Positions 9,069 to 17,443 of a stretch of 38,220 nucleotides of DNA are shown here, piece after piece. Both the position numbers and the translations under genes were made by a program. The notes below the pieces were generated by a model. That model saw only the letters and a list, made by a program, of their open reading frames with translations. It was not told the DNA's origin and did not search any database. Every line of letters begins with the position of its first letter. The stretch's first letter is position 1. Origin of the DNA: Myxococcales bacterium (GTDB taxonomy: Bacteria > Myxococcota_A > Polyangia > Polyangiales > Polyangiaceae); the NCBI GenBank assembly GCA_025351875.1, contig JANXVA010000263.1, positions 1 to 38,220 of the forward strand, in the 5' to 3' direction.

Positions 9069-10315
9069 GCGCGCGACGAGACGAGGAAGAGCGCAACGCC
9101 GGTCGCGAGCACCATCCCGAGCGCGCCGGCGGCGTACGGGGAGCGCGGACCGAGCGCGCCATAGAGGAAGCCTCCGAGCGCAGGTCCGAAGACGCGCGCG
9201 AGGCTCGCCGCGGACTGGTTGGTGCCGAGCGTCGCGCCTTGCGCCTTCGGGTCGGCGCGCTTGGACACGTACGCCGAGATGCTCGGCTGCGTGAGCCCGT
9301 TGCCTAGCGCCAGCAGCCCGCCGGCGGCGTAGAGCGCGCCGCGTCCGAACGAGGGCGCGGCCGCGAGCCCGGCGAACGCGAGCGCCTGGATGGCCGTGCC
9401 CCATCGGATCAGGATCGCCTCGTCGAAGCGCTTTGCGAGCGGGCGGATGAGGCCGCCCTGCACACCCGCGGCGACGATCCCGATGAACCCGAGCACGAGC
9501 CCGGTCTCGAGCGCGGTCATCCCGAACTTGTCCTCGGTGAAGAAGCGGAATGTCTGATCGAGGACGGTGAACGAGAGGATGAGCACGAAATTCACGAGCA
9601 CGGCGATCGCGATGCCGGGACGCGCGAACGCGTCGCGAGCGGCCGAGAAATTGAGCGGCGCGAGGCTCCGGCGCTCGGTGGAACGGCGCTCCGGTGGGAG
9701 CGATTCGCGCAGCCGGAAGTACACCCACGCGAGGTTCAGGACGGAGAGGCTCGCCGCGATGAAGCAAGGTACGGCCCCGGTGCGACCCGCGATCGAGATG
9801 CCGGCGAGCGCGCCGCCGATCGCGGGGCCGAAGATGAAGCCGAGGCCGAAGGCCATGCCGATCATGCCCATGCCGCGCGCGCGCTCTTCGGGCTTCGTCA
9901 CGTCGGCGATGTACGCGCTCGCGGTCCCGAGGTTCGCGGTCGCGATGCCGCTCGCGGCACGCGCCACGAAGAGCCACGCCACGCTCGACGCGAACAGCAG
10001 CCCGACGCCGAGGCACGCCATGCCTACTGCCGTCGCGAGAACGCTCCACACCAGCACGGGGCGGCGCCCGACGCGATCCGACACACGGCCCCACACGGGC
10101 ACGAAGAGGAACTGCATCAGCGAGTAGATGGCGCCGAGGAGCGTCCCCGTGAGCTCGGTCGTGTGGAAGGTGTCCCGCGCCTCCTGCGCGAGGAACGGCA
10201 GGACCAGGCTGAAGCCCAGGATGTCGAGGAAGACGACGAGGAAGATCGACCCGAGCCCGGGGATCGGCGCGCGCGCGGCGGCGGGAGGAGAGGGGATGGG
10301 TCTGGGGCGCTCCAT
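9038..10315 (-). CDS. MFS transporter, TetA/DHA1-like
   Basis: 425-residue major facilitator with about 12 membrane segments. The motif-A loop WGRVSDRVGRRPVLVW is between segments 2 and 3. The motif-C-like region is GMAFGLGFIFGPAIGGALAG in segment 5, which is typical of proton-coupled drug/H+ antiporters. The N-terminal 20 residues are Pro-rich and cytoplasmic. The substrate cannot be told from sequence. It is the last gene of the tight operon 14942-9038, starting 27 bp after tlyA, and its end runs antiparallel into the CPBP gene. Confidence 0.88.
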   Translation of the reverse strand: MERPRPIPSPPAAARAPIPGLGSIFLVVFLDILGFSLVLPFLAQEARDTFHTTELTGTLLGAIYSLMQFLFVPVWGRVSDRVGRRPVLVWSVLATAVGMACLGVGLLFASSVAWLFVARAASGIATANLGTASAYIADVTKPEERARGMGMIGMAFGLGFIFGPAIGGALAGISIAGRTGAVPCFIAASLSVLNLAWVYFRLRESLPPERRSTERRSLAPLNFSAARDAFARPGIAIAVLVNFVLILSFTVLDQTFRFFTEDKFGMTALETGLVLGFIGIVAAGVQGGLIRPLAKRFDEAILIRWGTAIQALAFAGLAAAPSFGRGALYAAGGLLALGNGLTQPSISAYVSKRADPKAQGATLGTNQSAASLARVFGPALGGFLYGALGPRSPYAAGALGMVLATGVALFLVSSRAQRNTSTQTS

Positions 10316-10342
10316 CGGGGTCGGGACCTTACTCTCGACGGG

Positions 10343-11098
10343 TCACTTTTTGCACGCGTGCACGAACGCCTCGCGGTTGCCTTTCGGTCCTTCGAGGGTG
10401 CTGTCGCACGCCGCGAGCACCTCGAGGCCGGCGGCCTTCACGTCGTCGGTCGCGCCGGAGATGGCCCGCGCGCGCACCTCGGGGTCGCGCACGACGCCCT
10501 TGCCTCGCCTGGCTTCCTCGCGGCCGACCTCGAATTGCGGCTTCACGAGGGCCACCAGCTCGCCCCCCCGCGCAAGGCAGCGGACGACGGCCGGGAGCAG
10601 CTTCCCGAGGCCGATGAACGAGGCGTCGATGACGACCAGATCGGCGAGGCCGCCGACGTGCTCGGGCTCGAGCGTCTTGGCGTTCGTGCGCTCGAGCACG
10701 AGCACACGAGGGTCGGTCCTCAGCTTGTGGGCAAGCTGTCCGTAGCCGACGTCGACGGCAGCGACGCTCGCGGCGCCGCGCTGGAGGAGGCAGTCCGTGA
10801 ACCCCCCGGTGGAGGCTCCGAGATCGATGCAGCGCTTGCCACGCGGGTCGACGCCGAACGTGTCGAGCGCTCCTGCGAGCTTCACTCCACCGCGGGAGAC
10901 GTAGGGGTGATCCTCGGCGCGGAGCACGATCGCCGCGTCGTCGGGGAGGAGCGCGCCTGCCTTGTCGATGCGCGTTTCGCCGAGATAGACCTTCCCGGCG
11001 AGCACGAGCGCCTGCGCGCGCGCGCGTGTCGGCACGAGGCCGCGTGCCACGAGGAGCTGATCGGCGCGGACCTTCACGTGCGGATGACCATAGCCCAC
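10343..11098 (-). CDS. tlyA: TlyA-family rRNA 2'-O-methyltransferase / hemolysin
   Basis: 251 residues. The N-terminal S4 RNA-binding domain (about residues 10-70) contains ADQLLVARGLVPTRARAQAL and VYLGETRIDKAG. Its end, YVSRGGVKLAGAL, is a TlyA hallmark. A FtsJ-like SAM domain follows (IDLGASTGGFTDCLLQRGA, about residues 90-108; DLVVIDASFIGL; LVKPQFEVGREEA). TlyA enzymes methylate ribose in 16S and/or 23S rRNA at the subunit interface and affect capreomycin sensitivity. The ATG at 11098 gives a short extra N-terminus; the GTG eight codons in (VKVRADQ) fits the usual TlyA start better. Seven bp separate it from the upstream lipoprotein gene. Confidence 0.92.
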   Translation of the reverse strand: MGYGHPHVKVRADQLLVARGLVPTRARAQALVLAGKVYLGETRIDKAGALLPDDAAIVLRAEDHPYVSRGGVKLAGALDTFGVDPRGKRCIDLGASTGGFTDCLLQRGAASVAAVDVGYGQLAHKLRTDPRVLVLERTNAKTLEPEHVGGLADLVVIDASFIGLGKLLPAVVRCLARGGELVALVKPQFEVGREEARRGKGVVRDPEVRARAISGATDDVKAAGLEVLAACDSTLEGPKGNREAFVHACKK

Positions 11099-11105
11099 CG
11101 CGTGC

Positions 11106-12071
11106 TCAAGGAACGACGACGTCGGGGTGGATGGCGCGCGCGAGCGTCGCGAGGCCGTCGCCGATGCGTGGCCCGGGCCGGAGCACGCTCTCGTCGGTGA
11201 CGGGCACGACGTGCCCCTCGGCGACGGCGCGAACGTGTGACCAGCCAGGGGTATCCTTGCTGATCCGCTCGTGGCCGTGTGCCTCGGCGATGGCGGCGTT
11301 GACGATCACGTCGGGGTCGAGGGTGATGACTCGCTCGACCCCGAGCGTCGGATAGCCGCCGCCCTCGGTGACGACGTTCGTGCCACCGGCGCGACGAATC
11401 ATCTCCTCCGCGAAGCTCGACGGACCTGCCACGCTGATCGGCTGGAGCCCGAACACGAGGAGGACGCGCACGCGCGGGCGCGCAGCTACGGCCTTCTCGA
11501 CGGCGGCGACGTGGCCGGCGAGCGCGTCGACGGTGGCCTTGGCCTCCTTGGCGCGACCGGTGCGCTCGCCGAGGCCGAGGATCATGGTGTCGATCTGCGC
11601 GAACGACTCGGTCTGCGGCAGGAAGGTGGCGATCCCCCTCGCGTCGAGGCGCTCGCTCATCGCGGCGCCGGCCGGCCCCCGCGCTCCGGTGACGAGGTCG
11701 GGCCGCAGCGCCAGGATCGCCTCGTAGCTCGGGTCGACGTAGCCGCCGATCACGGGGAGCTTCGAAACCTCCGGCGGCCAATCGCAATACCGCGACCGCC
11801 CAACCACGCGCTCGCCAGCACCGATCACGAAGAGCGTCTCGGTGGTCGACGGCGAGAGCGAAACCACCCTCGCCGCCGCCCCGCCATCCGTCCTCGCAGG
11901 CGCAGGAGGTTTTCGACAACCCAGGACGCCGAGCAGCAGGAGCGCCACGATTTTTACACGGCGGCTCGGAGACTCGGAGTTTTGTGGGCTCGCGGAGCGC
12001 GGAAGATTCTCGCTGCGGTTCCGACGAAAAAACTCCGAGCCTCCGAGCCGCCGTGTGAAATCTCGGGTCAT
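11106..12071 (-). CDS. Periplasmic-binding lipoprotein of the BtuF/FhuD class
   Basis: 321 residues. Helical-backbone metal-receptor type solute-binding protein: VVSLSPSTTETLFVIGAGER, VGRSRYCDWPPEV, then LPVIGGYVDPSYEAILALRPD. These strings are typical of BtuF-like cobalamin or metallophore binders. A lipobox-like LLGVLGC puts the lipid Cys at about 52. The preceding ~38 residues (RRLGGSEFFRRNRSENLP...) come from an inverted-repeat DNA element and look unlike a signal peptide. ATG 12071 overlaps the regulator's stop (ATGA), supporting this start. The next in-frame GTG would leave only a very short signal peptide. No permease or ATPase is adjacent, so its transporter partner must be elsewhere. 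Confidence 0.85.
   Translation of the reverse strand: MTRDFTRRLGGSEFFRRNRSENLPRSASPQNSESPSRRVKIVALLLLGVLGCRKPPAPARTDGGAAARVVSLSPSTTETLFVIGAGERVVGRSRYCDWPPEVSKLPVIGGYVDPSYEAILALRPDLVTGARGPAGAAMSERLDARGIATFLPQTESFAQIDTMILGLGERTGRAKEAKATVDALAGHVAAVEKAVAARPRVRVLLVFGLQPISVAGPSSFAEEMIRRAGGTNVVTEGGGYPTLGVERVITLDPDVIVNAAIAEAHGHERISKDTPGWSHVRAVAEGHVVPVTDESVLRPGPRIGDGLATLARAIHPDVVVP
11956..12056. repeat. Long inverted repeat, 28-bp arms, inside coding 5' end
   Basis: The left arm 11956-11983 (ACACGGCGGCTCGGAGACTC then GGAGTTTT) is the reverse complement of the right arm 12029-12056 at 27 of 28 positions. The 45-bp centre contains no recognisable gene. Each arm also holds an internal repeat of CTCGGAG. 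The element begins 15 bp inside the binding-lipoprotein gene and is read in frame as part of it. The form resembles a palindromic intergenic or in-gene mobile repeat; no transposase or clear target duplication is visible. Confidence 0.85.
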
Positions 12072-13435
12072 CCGCGATCGAGGAGGGAGTACTTGTGGAG
12101 CTTCTCGATGAGGGCTGGGCGGGAGACGCCGAGGCGCCTTGCGGTCTCGCTCTGGTTCTTGTTCGCGGCGTCGAACTCGGCCGCGATGATCGAACGCTCG
12201 AAGCCCTCCACGCGCGCACGCAGCGGGTGGCTCGGGCCGGGATCGCTCGAGAGAGAGAGGCGCGCGCTCGAAGGCGTGCCGGAGTCGAGCGAGCGCCAGA
12301 GGGCGAGCGTGAGGCTGTCGTCGGCGGTCAGCGCGAGGAGGCGTTGCACCGTGTTCTCGAGCTCGCGCACGTTGCCCGGCCAGCTGTGCGCCTTGAAGGC
12401 CTCGACGAGCGCGGGCTCGACGTCGACCTGACCCATTCCGTAGCGGTCGGCGTAGGTGCGGACGAACGCGAACACGAGCGGCTCGATGTCCTCGGGGCGC
12501 TCGCGCAGCGGCGGCACGCGGATCGGCACCACGTTGAGGCGATAGAAGAGATCCTCGCGGAAGCGGCCGGCCTTGGCCTCCGCGGCGAGGTCGCGGTTCG
12601 TCGCGACGACGAGGCGAACGTCGACGTTCTCCGTCCGGCCGCCAACCGACTGCACCTCGCCTGACTGGATGACGCGGAGGACCTTCGCCTGCATCGCCAG
12701 CGGAAGCTCGCCGATCTCGTCGATGAAGAGCGTGCCCTTGTCGGCTTGCTGGAAGTAGCCGAGCCGCGCCACGTGCGCGCCAGTGAAGGCGCCCTTCGAG
12801 TGACCGAAGAGCTCGGCCTCGGCGAGCTCGGCGGGAATGGCCGCGGCGTTGAAGCGGATGAGCGGCTTGTCCGAGCGCTTCGAGTGCGCATGGAGCGTCG
12901 CGGCGAGGACGTCCTTGCCGACGCCGCTCTCGCCCGTGAGGAGAACCGTGACGTCCTTCGGCGCGACGCGCGCGACGACGTCGAGGACGCGACGGAGCGC
13001 GGGGCTCTCGGCGACGATGGGGCGCCGCAGCGACGTCTCGGTACGGAGGCGCGCGTTCTCGAGCCGCAACGCGCGTGTCTCGACGCCGCGCTTCACGGCG
13101 AGGACGAGCTCGTCGGGGTCGAACGGCTTGGGGATGTAGTCGAACGCGCCGGCCTTCATCGCGGCGACCGCGACGCGCTCCGAGCCATGCGCCGTGAGCA
13201 TCATCACGGGCACGCTCGGGTCCTGCACGCGGAGCGTCGCGAGGACCTTCATGCCGTCGACCTCGGGCATCGCGAGATCGGTCAAGACGACGTCGGCGCC
13301 GTGCGCCTCGAAGTCGGCGATGCCCGCCGCGCCACCGTCGGCGGTATGCACGTCGAAGCCCGCGTCACCCAGGACCGCGTCGAGCGTGAAGCGCATCGCG
13401 GATTCGTCGTCGATGACCAGGACCCTGCGCGGCAT
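12068..13435 (-). CDS. NtrC-type sigma54-dependent response regulator
   Basis: 455 residues in three domains. The receiver (1-120) has acidic residues DDE at 9-11, phospho-acceptor Asp 53 (LTDLAMPEVDG), Thr 81 and Lys 103. The AAA+ domain has Walker A GESGVGKD at 168-175, GAFTGA at 215-220, Walker B GTLFIDE at 234-240 and an R-finger region RFREDLFYRLNV. The C-terminal Fis-type HTH is NQSETARRLGVSRPALIEKL. The intact GAFTGA loop means it should contact sigma54. It follows the histidine kinase by 40 bp and overlaps the next gene by 4 bp, so the pair probably controls some sigma54 promoter. Target genes are unknown. Confidence 0.95.
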   Translation of the reverse strand: MPRRVLVIDDESAMRFTLDAVLGDAGFDVHTADGGAAGIADFEAHGADVVLTDLAMPEVDGMKVLATLRVQDPSVPVMMLTAHGSERVAVAAMKAGAFDYIPKPFDPDELVLAVKRGVETRALRLENARLRTETSLRRPIVAESPALRRVLDVVARVAPKDVTVLLTGESGVGKDVLAATLHAHSKRSDKPLIRFNAAAIPAELAEAELFGHSKGAFTGAHVARLGYFQQADKGTLFIDEIGELPLAMQAKVLRVIQSGEVQSVGGRTENVDVRLVVATNRDLAAEAKAGRFREDLFYRLNVVPIRVPPLRERPEDIEPLVFAFVRTYADRYGMGQVDVEPALVEAFKAHSWPGNVRELENTVQRLLALTADDSLTLALWRSLDSGTPSSARLSLSSDPGPSHPLRARVEGFERSIIAAEFDAANKNQSETARRLGVSRPALIEKLHKYSLLDRG

Positions 13436-13475
13436 GGGCGAACTCTACACCGCGTGCCCGCTCACGCGAGCACGC

Positions 13476-14942
13476 TCAGGAAGGAACCTTCTCGGGTTGA
13501 GCGCGGAGCTGCGCCACGACGGCGGCTCCTGCGCTCGTCATGCCGCCCTCGGACTTGCGACCCGTGAGTGGCTCGAGCGCGTTCGCGAAGGCCTGGCGGC
13601 AGTTCGGCAGCTTCGTCTTCTTCGCCTGCGCCTCGCGTGCGCACGCCGGGAGGTGGACGGTCGCCGTCGTGCCGCGACCCGAGGTGCTCTCGAAGCGGAG
13701 GGTGCCGCCGTGCTGCTCGATGATGCCGCGCGCGACCGCGATGCCGAGGCCGGAACCGCCCTCTTTCGTCGTGTAATAGGGCTTCTGGATGCGGTCGAGG
13801 ATCTCCGGGCCCATGCCGGCGCCGCGATCCATGATGCGAACGACGGCGGCGCCGTCCGAGCAGCTCTTCGCGACCTCGAGGGTCACGGTGGTGCCACGCG
13901 TCGAGGCCTGCATCGCGTTGAGCACGAGGTTGAGGAGCGCCTGGCGAAGCTTCTTGTCGTCGGCGTTGAGCGACAGCTCGCGGCTGCCGCGCACCTCGAG
14001 GGTCACGCCGGCGTCCGCGGCGCGCGTCTCCAGGAGGAGCGAGAGCTCGCGTGCGATGTCGTAGGGCTTCGTCGGGCCGATGGTGAGGTCGTCGAGCCCG
14101 CGTGAGAACGAGAGGAAGCCTTCGACGATCTCCTGCAGGCGCTCGGCCTCGGAGGCCACGATGGTGAGCCGCTCCTTGACCTTCTCGTCCGTCGCGTTGC
14201 GCGCGACATGCGTGGAGAGGCCCTTGATCGCGGCGAGCGGGTTCTTCACCTCGTGGGCGAGGCGCGCGGCGATGCCTTCGAGCGCGCGCGTGCGACCTTC
14301 GCTCTCGTCGCAGAGCTCCTCGCGACGAACGGCGAGCTCGAGGGCGATGCGCTCGTACGCGAGGCTGATTTTTCGCCCCATCTTGAAGACGGCGATCGAG
14401 GCCATCGTGGCGCTCACGAACGAGAGGGCGATGAACTCGCTGCTCGCCCAGCTGATGCGCGGCGCGAGGGGCGCGCACAGCTCTCCGAGCACGGTGTTCG
14501 AGAACGCAGCCATGATCACGAAGCCGAACAGGAAGAGCGTCAGCACCGCGTGGCGCTTGCGGTCGAGGTTCGGGTTCATCGAGTTGCCGACGAGGAACGG
14601 CACCACGCTGAGGAGCAGCGGGCTCGCAAGGCCGCCGGTGTTGCCGATGCTGATCAGCATGGCGGTGCTGGCGACGATGAACGCGAGGACGCTGTGGTGG
14701 ATGTTGCGGGTCTTCTCCGCCGCCGTCATGGCGAGCAGGCAGAGCGCGAACGCGGCGACCTGGATGGCGAGGCGCGCAGGCGGCGCGCCCCGCGCGGCGA
14801 GGATCGCGACGACGATGACCTGGTAGGGCAACATCATCCAGTTGCGCTTGCGGGACGAGACGTCCTGCATCTCCTCGAAGACGCGACGACGAACGGCCTC
14901 GAAGCGGGCCCTCTGTCGGTCGGTCGCGAGCTCGGCTCCCAT
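13476..14942 (-). CDS. Sensor histidine kinase with polytopic membrane domain
   Basis: 488 residues. A short cytosolic start is followed by about six membrane segments between residues 36 and 195, with only short loops and no periplasmic sensor domain. Then come a coiled linker, the H-box LAHEVKNPLAAIKG (His about 230), the N-box LRQALLNLVLNAM, G1 DRGAGMG, the F-box KPYYTTKEGG and G2 GSGLGIAVARG, all complete. The tail carries a ~50-residue extension of unknown role. ATG 14942 was chosen because AGGGG lies at good spacing; the frame is open to 15026. It is the first gene of the run ending at 9038. The membrane-embedded input suggests sensing of a lipid, ion or membrane state (inference). Confidence 0.92.
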   Translation of the reverse strand: MGAELATDRQRARFEAVRRRVFEEMQDVSSRKRNWMMLPYQVIVVAILAARGAPPARLAIQVAAFALCLLAMTAAEKTRNIHHSVLAFIVASTAMLISIGNTGGLASPLLLSVVPFLVGNSMNPNLDRKRHAVLTLFLFGFVIMAAFSNTVLGELCAPLAPRISWASSEFIALSFVSATMASIAVFKMGRKISLAYERIALELAVRREELCDESEGRTRALEGIAARLAHEVKNPLAAIKGLSTHVARNATDEKVKERLTIVASEAERLQEIVEGFLSFSRGLDDLTIGPTKPYDIARELSLLLETRAADAGVTLEVRGSRELSLNADDKKLRQALLNLVLNAMQASTRGTTVTLEVAKSCSDGAAVVRIMDRGAGMGPEILDRIQKPYYTTKEGGSGLGIAVARGIIEQHGGTLRFESTSGRGTTATVHLPACAREAQAKKTKLPNCRQAFANALEPLTGRKSEGGMTSAGAAVVAQLRAQPEKVPS

Positions 14943-15043
14943 CGTGTTTCCCCTGAGCATACCGCGGTCTCCGGCTGCTTCTTCTGATGCCGGGGACGAG
15001 GGTACGGTTGTGGACGGGGGGGACACGAGGAACTCGGCCTAAT

Positions 15044-16375
15044 TTAGCCTTTTCGGCGCCGGCGGGCCACCGCGGCGGCGACGGCGAGCGCGAGCAGTCC
15101 CGCGGTCGTACCCGTGCCGGTGCCCGAGGTGGTGACGCTGCAACCCGAGGTGGTCGTCGCCTGGCCTGGTGCGGCGGCGGTCGCGGCAGGGGGTTCGCCG
15201 AGGTTTTGAACGCACACGGACGCCTTGCAGACGTATCCGTCCTGGCAGGTCGTCGGGTCCACGCTCTCGTCGCAGGCCGCCGTGCAGGCCAGGCCCGCGC
15301 CCGTGTCCGCGCAGACCTTGCTCTTGCACTGGGCGTTCGTGTCACACGCGAAGCCGTCGCCGAGGAGCGTCGGCGGCTTCGTCGCGGCATCGACGCCCGC
15401 GTCGGCCGGCGGCGGCACGTAGACCGTCCAGTCGGGGACAGGCTTCGGGTAGAGCGTCCAGTTGCTGGAAGCGCTGTTGGCGGTCTGGATCACGAGATCC
15501 CGGAACTTGTCGAGGCGAGTGTAGAGGGCGCCCTTGCAGAGCGTCGCGGCCTGTCCGGCATCTCCCGCGTTGTCGCCGCCGCGCGACAGCACGCCGAAGG
15601 ACACCGGCTTGTTCTGCAGCACGGACTGGTCGTCGAACGCGCTCGAGCCGCTGTCGCCTTCGCACGTCCCGTCGCCCGAGAAGAACTCGTTCGGGTTGAA
15701 CTCGGCGGGGCAAGGGATGAAGTCATCGCCGGGGATGCACTCGATGTGGATGCCCGCGCGGATGCGGCGAGTGCCGGCCGTGAAGCCCGTCGGACCGTCA
15801 TTTCCGTAGCCGATCGCGGTGACGCGTCGTGAGGGCCAGCGGTTGAAGTCCGTCATCGGGTACTGGACGACGGGCACGATCGGCTTCGCATCGGTGGCCG
15901 GCACCGACGTGCCAAGGACGAGCAGCGCGATGTCGTTGCCGCAGATGTGGTTGTCCGGCGGCGTCGCGATCGACGTCACCTGATGCCAGCCGGTGGTGCC
16001 CTGGTACATGTCGTTGCTGGTCGTGATCCACATCGCGCTGTGACGCGCGCCGAAGGTCGGGTTCGTCGAACAGTCGATGACCTTGGTCGTTTGATCGACG
16101 CAGTGGCGCGCGGTCGCGATCACGTTCGGCAGGATCAGCGCGCCCGAGCAGTAGCCCTCGCACTGAAAGTTGTTCTGCGCGCTCGGCTTGTTGCCGATGC
16201 ACACGCCGACCGCGTACGGATGCGCCGTGCCGTCGGCCGTCCCTCCCTGGATGCCCTGCTCGGTCACGCCCGTGCGCCCGAGATCGGTCGAGGAGTGGGA
16301 GGGCGACTGGGAGCAGCCGACGACGATGCCGACGAAGGAAAGCGCTGCTCCGGCGCCGAGTTGAGCCAATCGCAT
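15044..16375 (-). CDS. Trypsin-like serine protease with MYXO-CTERM-type tail
   Basis: 443 residues. The signal sequence contains a possible lipobox (IVVGC, Cys 21). The S1 domain has activation site GIQGGTADG (about 41-49), catalytic His 91 (ATARHC), Asp 148 (GNDIALL) and Ser 242 (GDSGSS), so the triad is complete. A Cys-rich segment follows at about 345-395 (CDTNAQCKSKVCADTG). The C-terminus is Thr/Ser/Gly-rich with SGC (Cys 412), a hydrophobic stretch (AGLLALAVAAAVA) and RRRR. That is the layout of the MYXO-CTERM sorting signal, cleaved and surface-attached by a myxosortase. Having both an N-terminal lipobox and a C-terminal signal is odd; the first may be fortuitous. Confidence 0.9.
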   Translation of the reverse strand: MRLAQLGAGAALSFVGIVVGCSQSPSHSSTDLGRTGVTEQGIQGGTADGTAHPYAVGVCIGNKPSAQNNFQCEGYCSGALILPNVIATARHCVDQTTKVIDCSTNPTFGARHSAMWITTSNDMYQGTTGWHQVTSIATPPDNHICGNDIALLVLGTSVPATDAKPIVPVVQYPMTDFNRWPSRRVTAIGYGNDGPTGFTAGTRRIRAGIHIECIPGDDFIPCPAEFNPNEFFSGDGTCEGDSGSSAFDDQSVLQNKPVSFGVLSRGGDNAGDAGQAATLCKGALYTRLDKFRDLVIQTANSASSNWTLYPKPVPDWTVYVPPPADAGVDAATKPPTLLGDGFACDTNAQCKSKVCADTGAGLACTAACDESVDPTTCQDGYVCKASVCVQNLGEPPAATAAAPGQATTTSGCSVTTSGTGTGTTAGLLALAVAAAVARRRRKG

Positions 16376-16566
16376 GGACGGCAGAGTCTACGAGCAGTTC
16401 TCCCAAGAGCAACTCGCCGCGTGCTTGCCGCTCCGCGTCACGCCCTCGACATCCGCGGCAGAGCGCTTCATTCGGCCGCGAATTTGGCCCGCCTCGACCC
16501 GCCGTGGCCTGCTGTGGGTCGCCGCGCGGACTTTGGAGCGCGGTGCCCTCGAGGAGACGAAACGCG

Positions 16567-17412
16567 ATGATTTGGACTGCCCGCACAGCTCTCTCGGTCT
16601 CAGTGGGTCTGGCCTTTGCGCTAGCGGCGCCGACGGCCCTCGCACAGGACACGACCGCTACCGGTACCGCCGAGGGCACACTTCCGCCCCCGAAGGTCAC
16701 CGCGCAGGTTCAGACACCGGTGGCCACCGCGGCCAAGCCCGCGTCCGCCGCCGCCGCGGAAGACGCCGTCTCGGACCACGAGAAGGTCGTCGGCCACATC
16801 GGCGTCGGCTACCTCGGTCTCACCACCCTGCCCCTCGCGCCAGGCAACGGCATCCCCGCCACCGTCAGCGCGCCGATCGTCGGCGTTCGCTACTGGCTCG
16901 CCGAGAAGATCGGCCTCGATCTCGGTGTCGGCTTCGGCCTCACGTCCGCGTCGACCGAGGTGGTCAACGGCGGCAACAGCCAGCAGCGCGACGCACCAAG
17001 CGTGTTCGGCGCGGCCATCCACGGCGGCGTCCCGCTCGTGTTCGCCCACGAGAAGCACTACAAATTCCTGCTCGTCCCGGAGCTGAACGTCGGCTTCGCC
17101 AAGGCGACCTTCACGCCGAACGTCCCGCCGGGGGCCCCCGCGCAGCCCGACGAGAGCCACAGCGGCTTCCACCTCGACGTCGGCGCGCGCATCGGCGCCG
17201 AGATCCACTTCGGCTTCATCGGCGTGCCCGCGCTCGCACTTCAGGCGACCGTCGGTGCGTTCGTCCGGCGCGACACGATCAAGGTGTCGTCGGAGCCCAA
17301 CGGCGGCACCCAGTCGTCGTCGACCGGCGTGACCTCGTTCGGAACGAGCGTCCAGAGCGATCCGTGGGCGCTCTTCGCGAACAACATCTCCGCCATCTAC
17401 TATCTCCCGTGA
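16567..17412 (+). CDS. Secreted beta-barrel-like outer membrane protein, unknown function
   Basis: 281 residues. The signal peptide ends ALAAPTALAQ. A Thr/Pro/Ala/Lys linker (about 25-65) is followed by alternating hydrophobic strands such as HIGVGYLGLTTLPL, IVGVRYWLAEKIGLDLGVG, KFLLVPELNVGFAKATF, and HLDVGARIGAEIHFGFIG. These suggest an 8-strand-like outer-membrane barrel. The C-terminus NNISAIYYLP is aromatic near the end but lacks a classic terminal Phe. The start ATG has GAGGAG upstream; the frame is open 63 bp further. It precedes the lipoprotein gene by 31 bp. Function unknown. Confidence 0.75.
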   Translation: MIWTARTALSVSVGLAFALAAPTALAQDTTATGTAEGTLPPPKVTAQVQTPVATAAKPASAAAAEDAVSDHEKVVGHIGVGYLGLTTLPLAPGNGIPATVSAPIVGVRYWLAEKIGLDLGVGFGLTSASTEVVNGGNSQQRDAPSVFGAAIHGGVPLVFAHEKHYKFLLVPELNVGFAKATFTPNVPPGAPAQPDESHSGFHLDVGARIGAEIHFGFIGVPALALQATVGAFVRRDTIKVSSEPNGGTQSSSTGVTSFGTSVQSDPWALFANNISAIYYLP

Positions 17413-17443
17413 ACGATCGCGCTATGTTCAAGGTGAGGTCGTC

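Noticed and set aside
13462-15390. Minus-strand 642-codon frame across the histidine kinase
   Set aside because: Out-of-frame Arg-rich shadow of the kinase, which has all its motif boxes in another frame.
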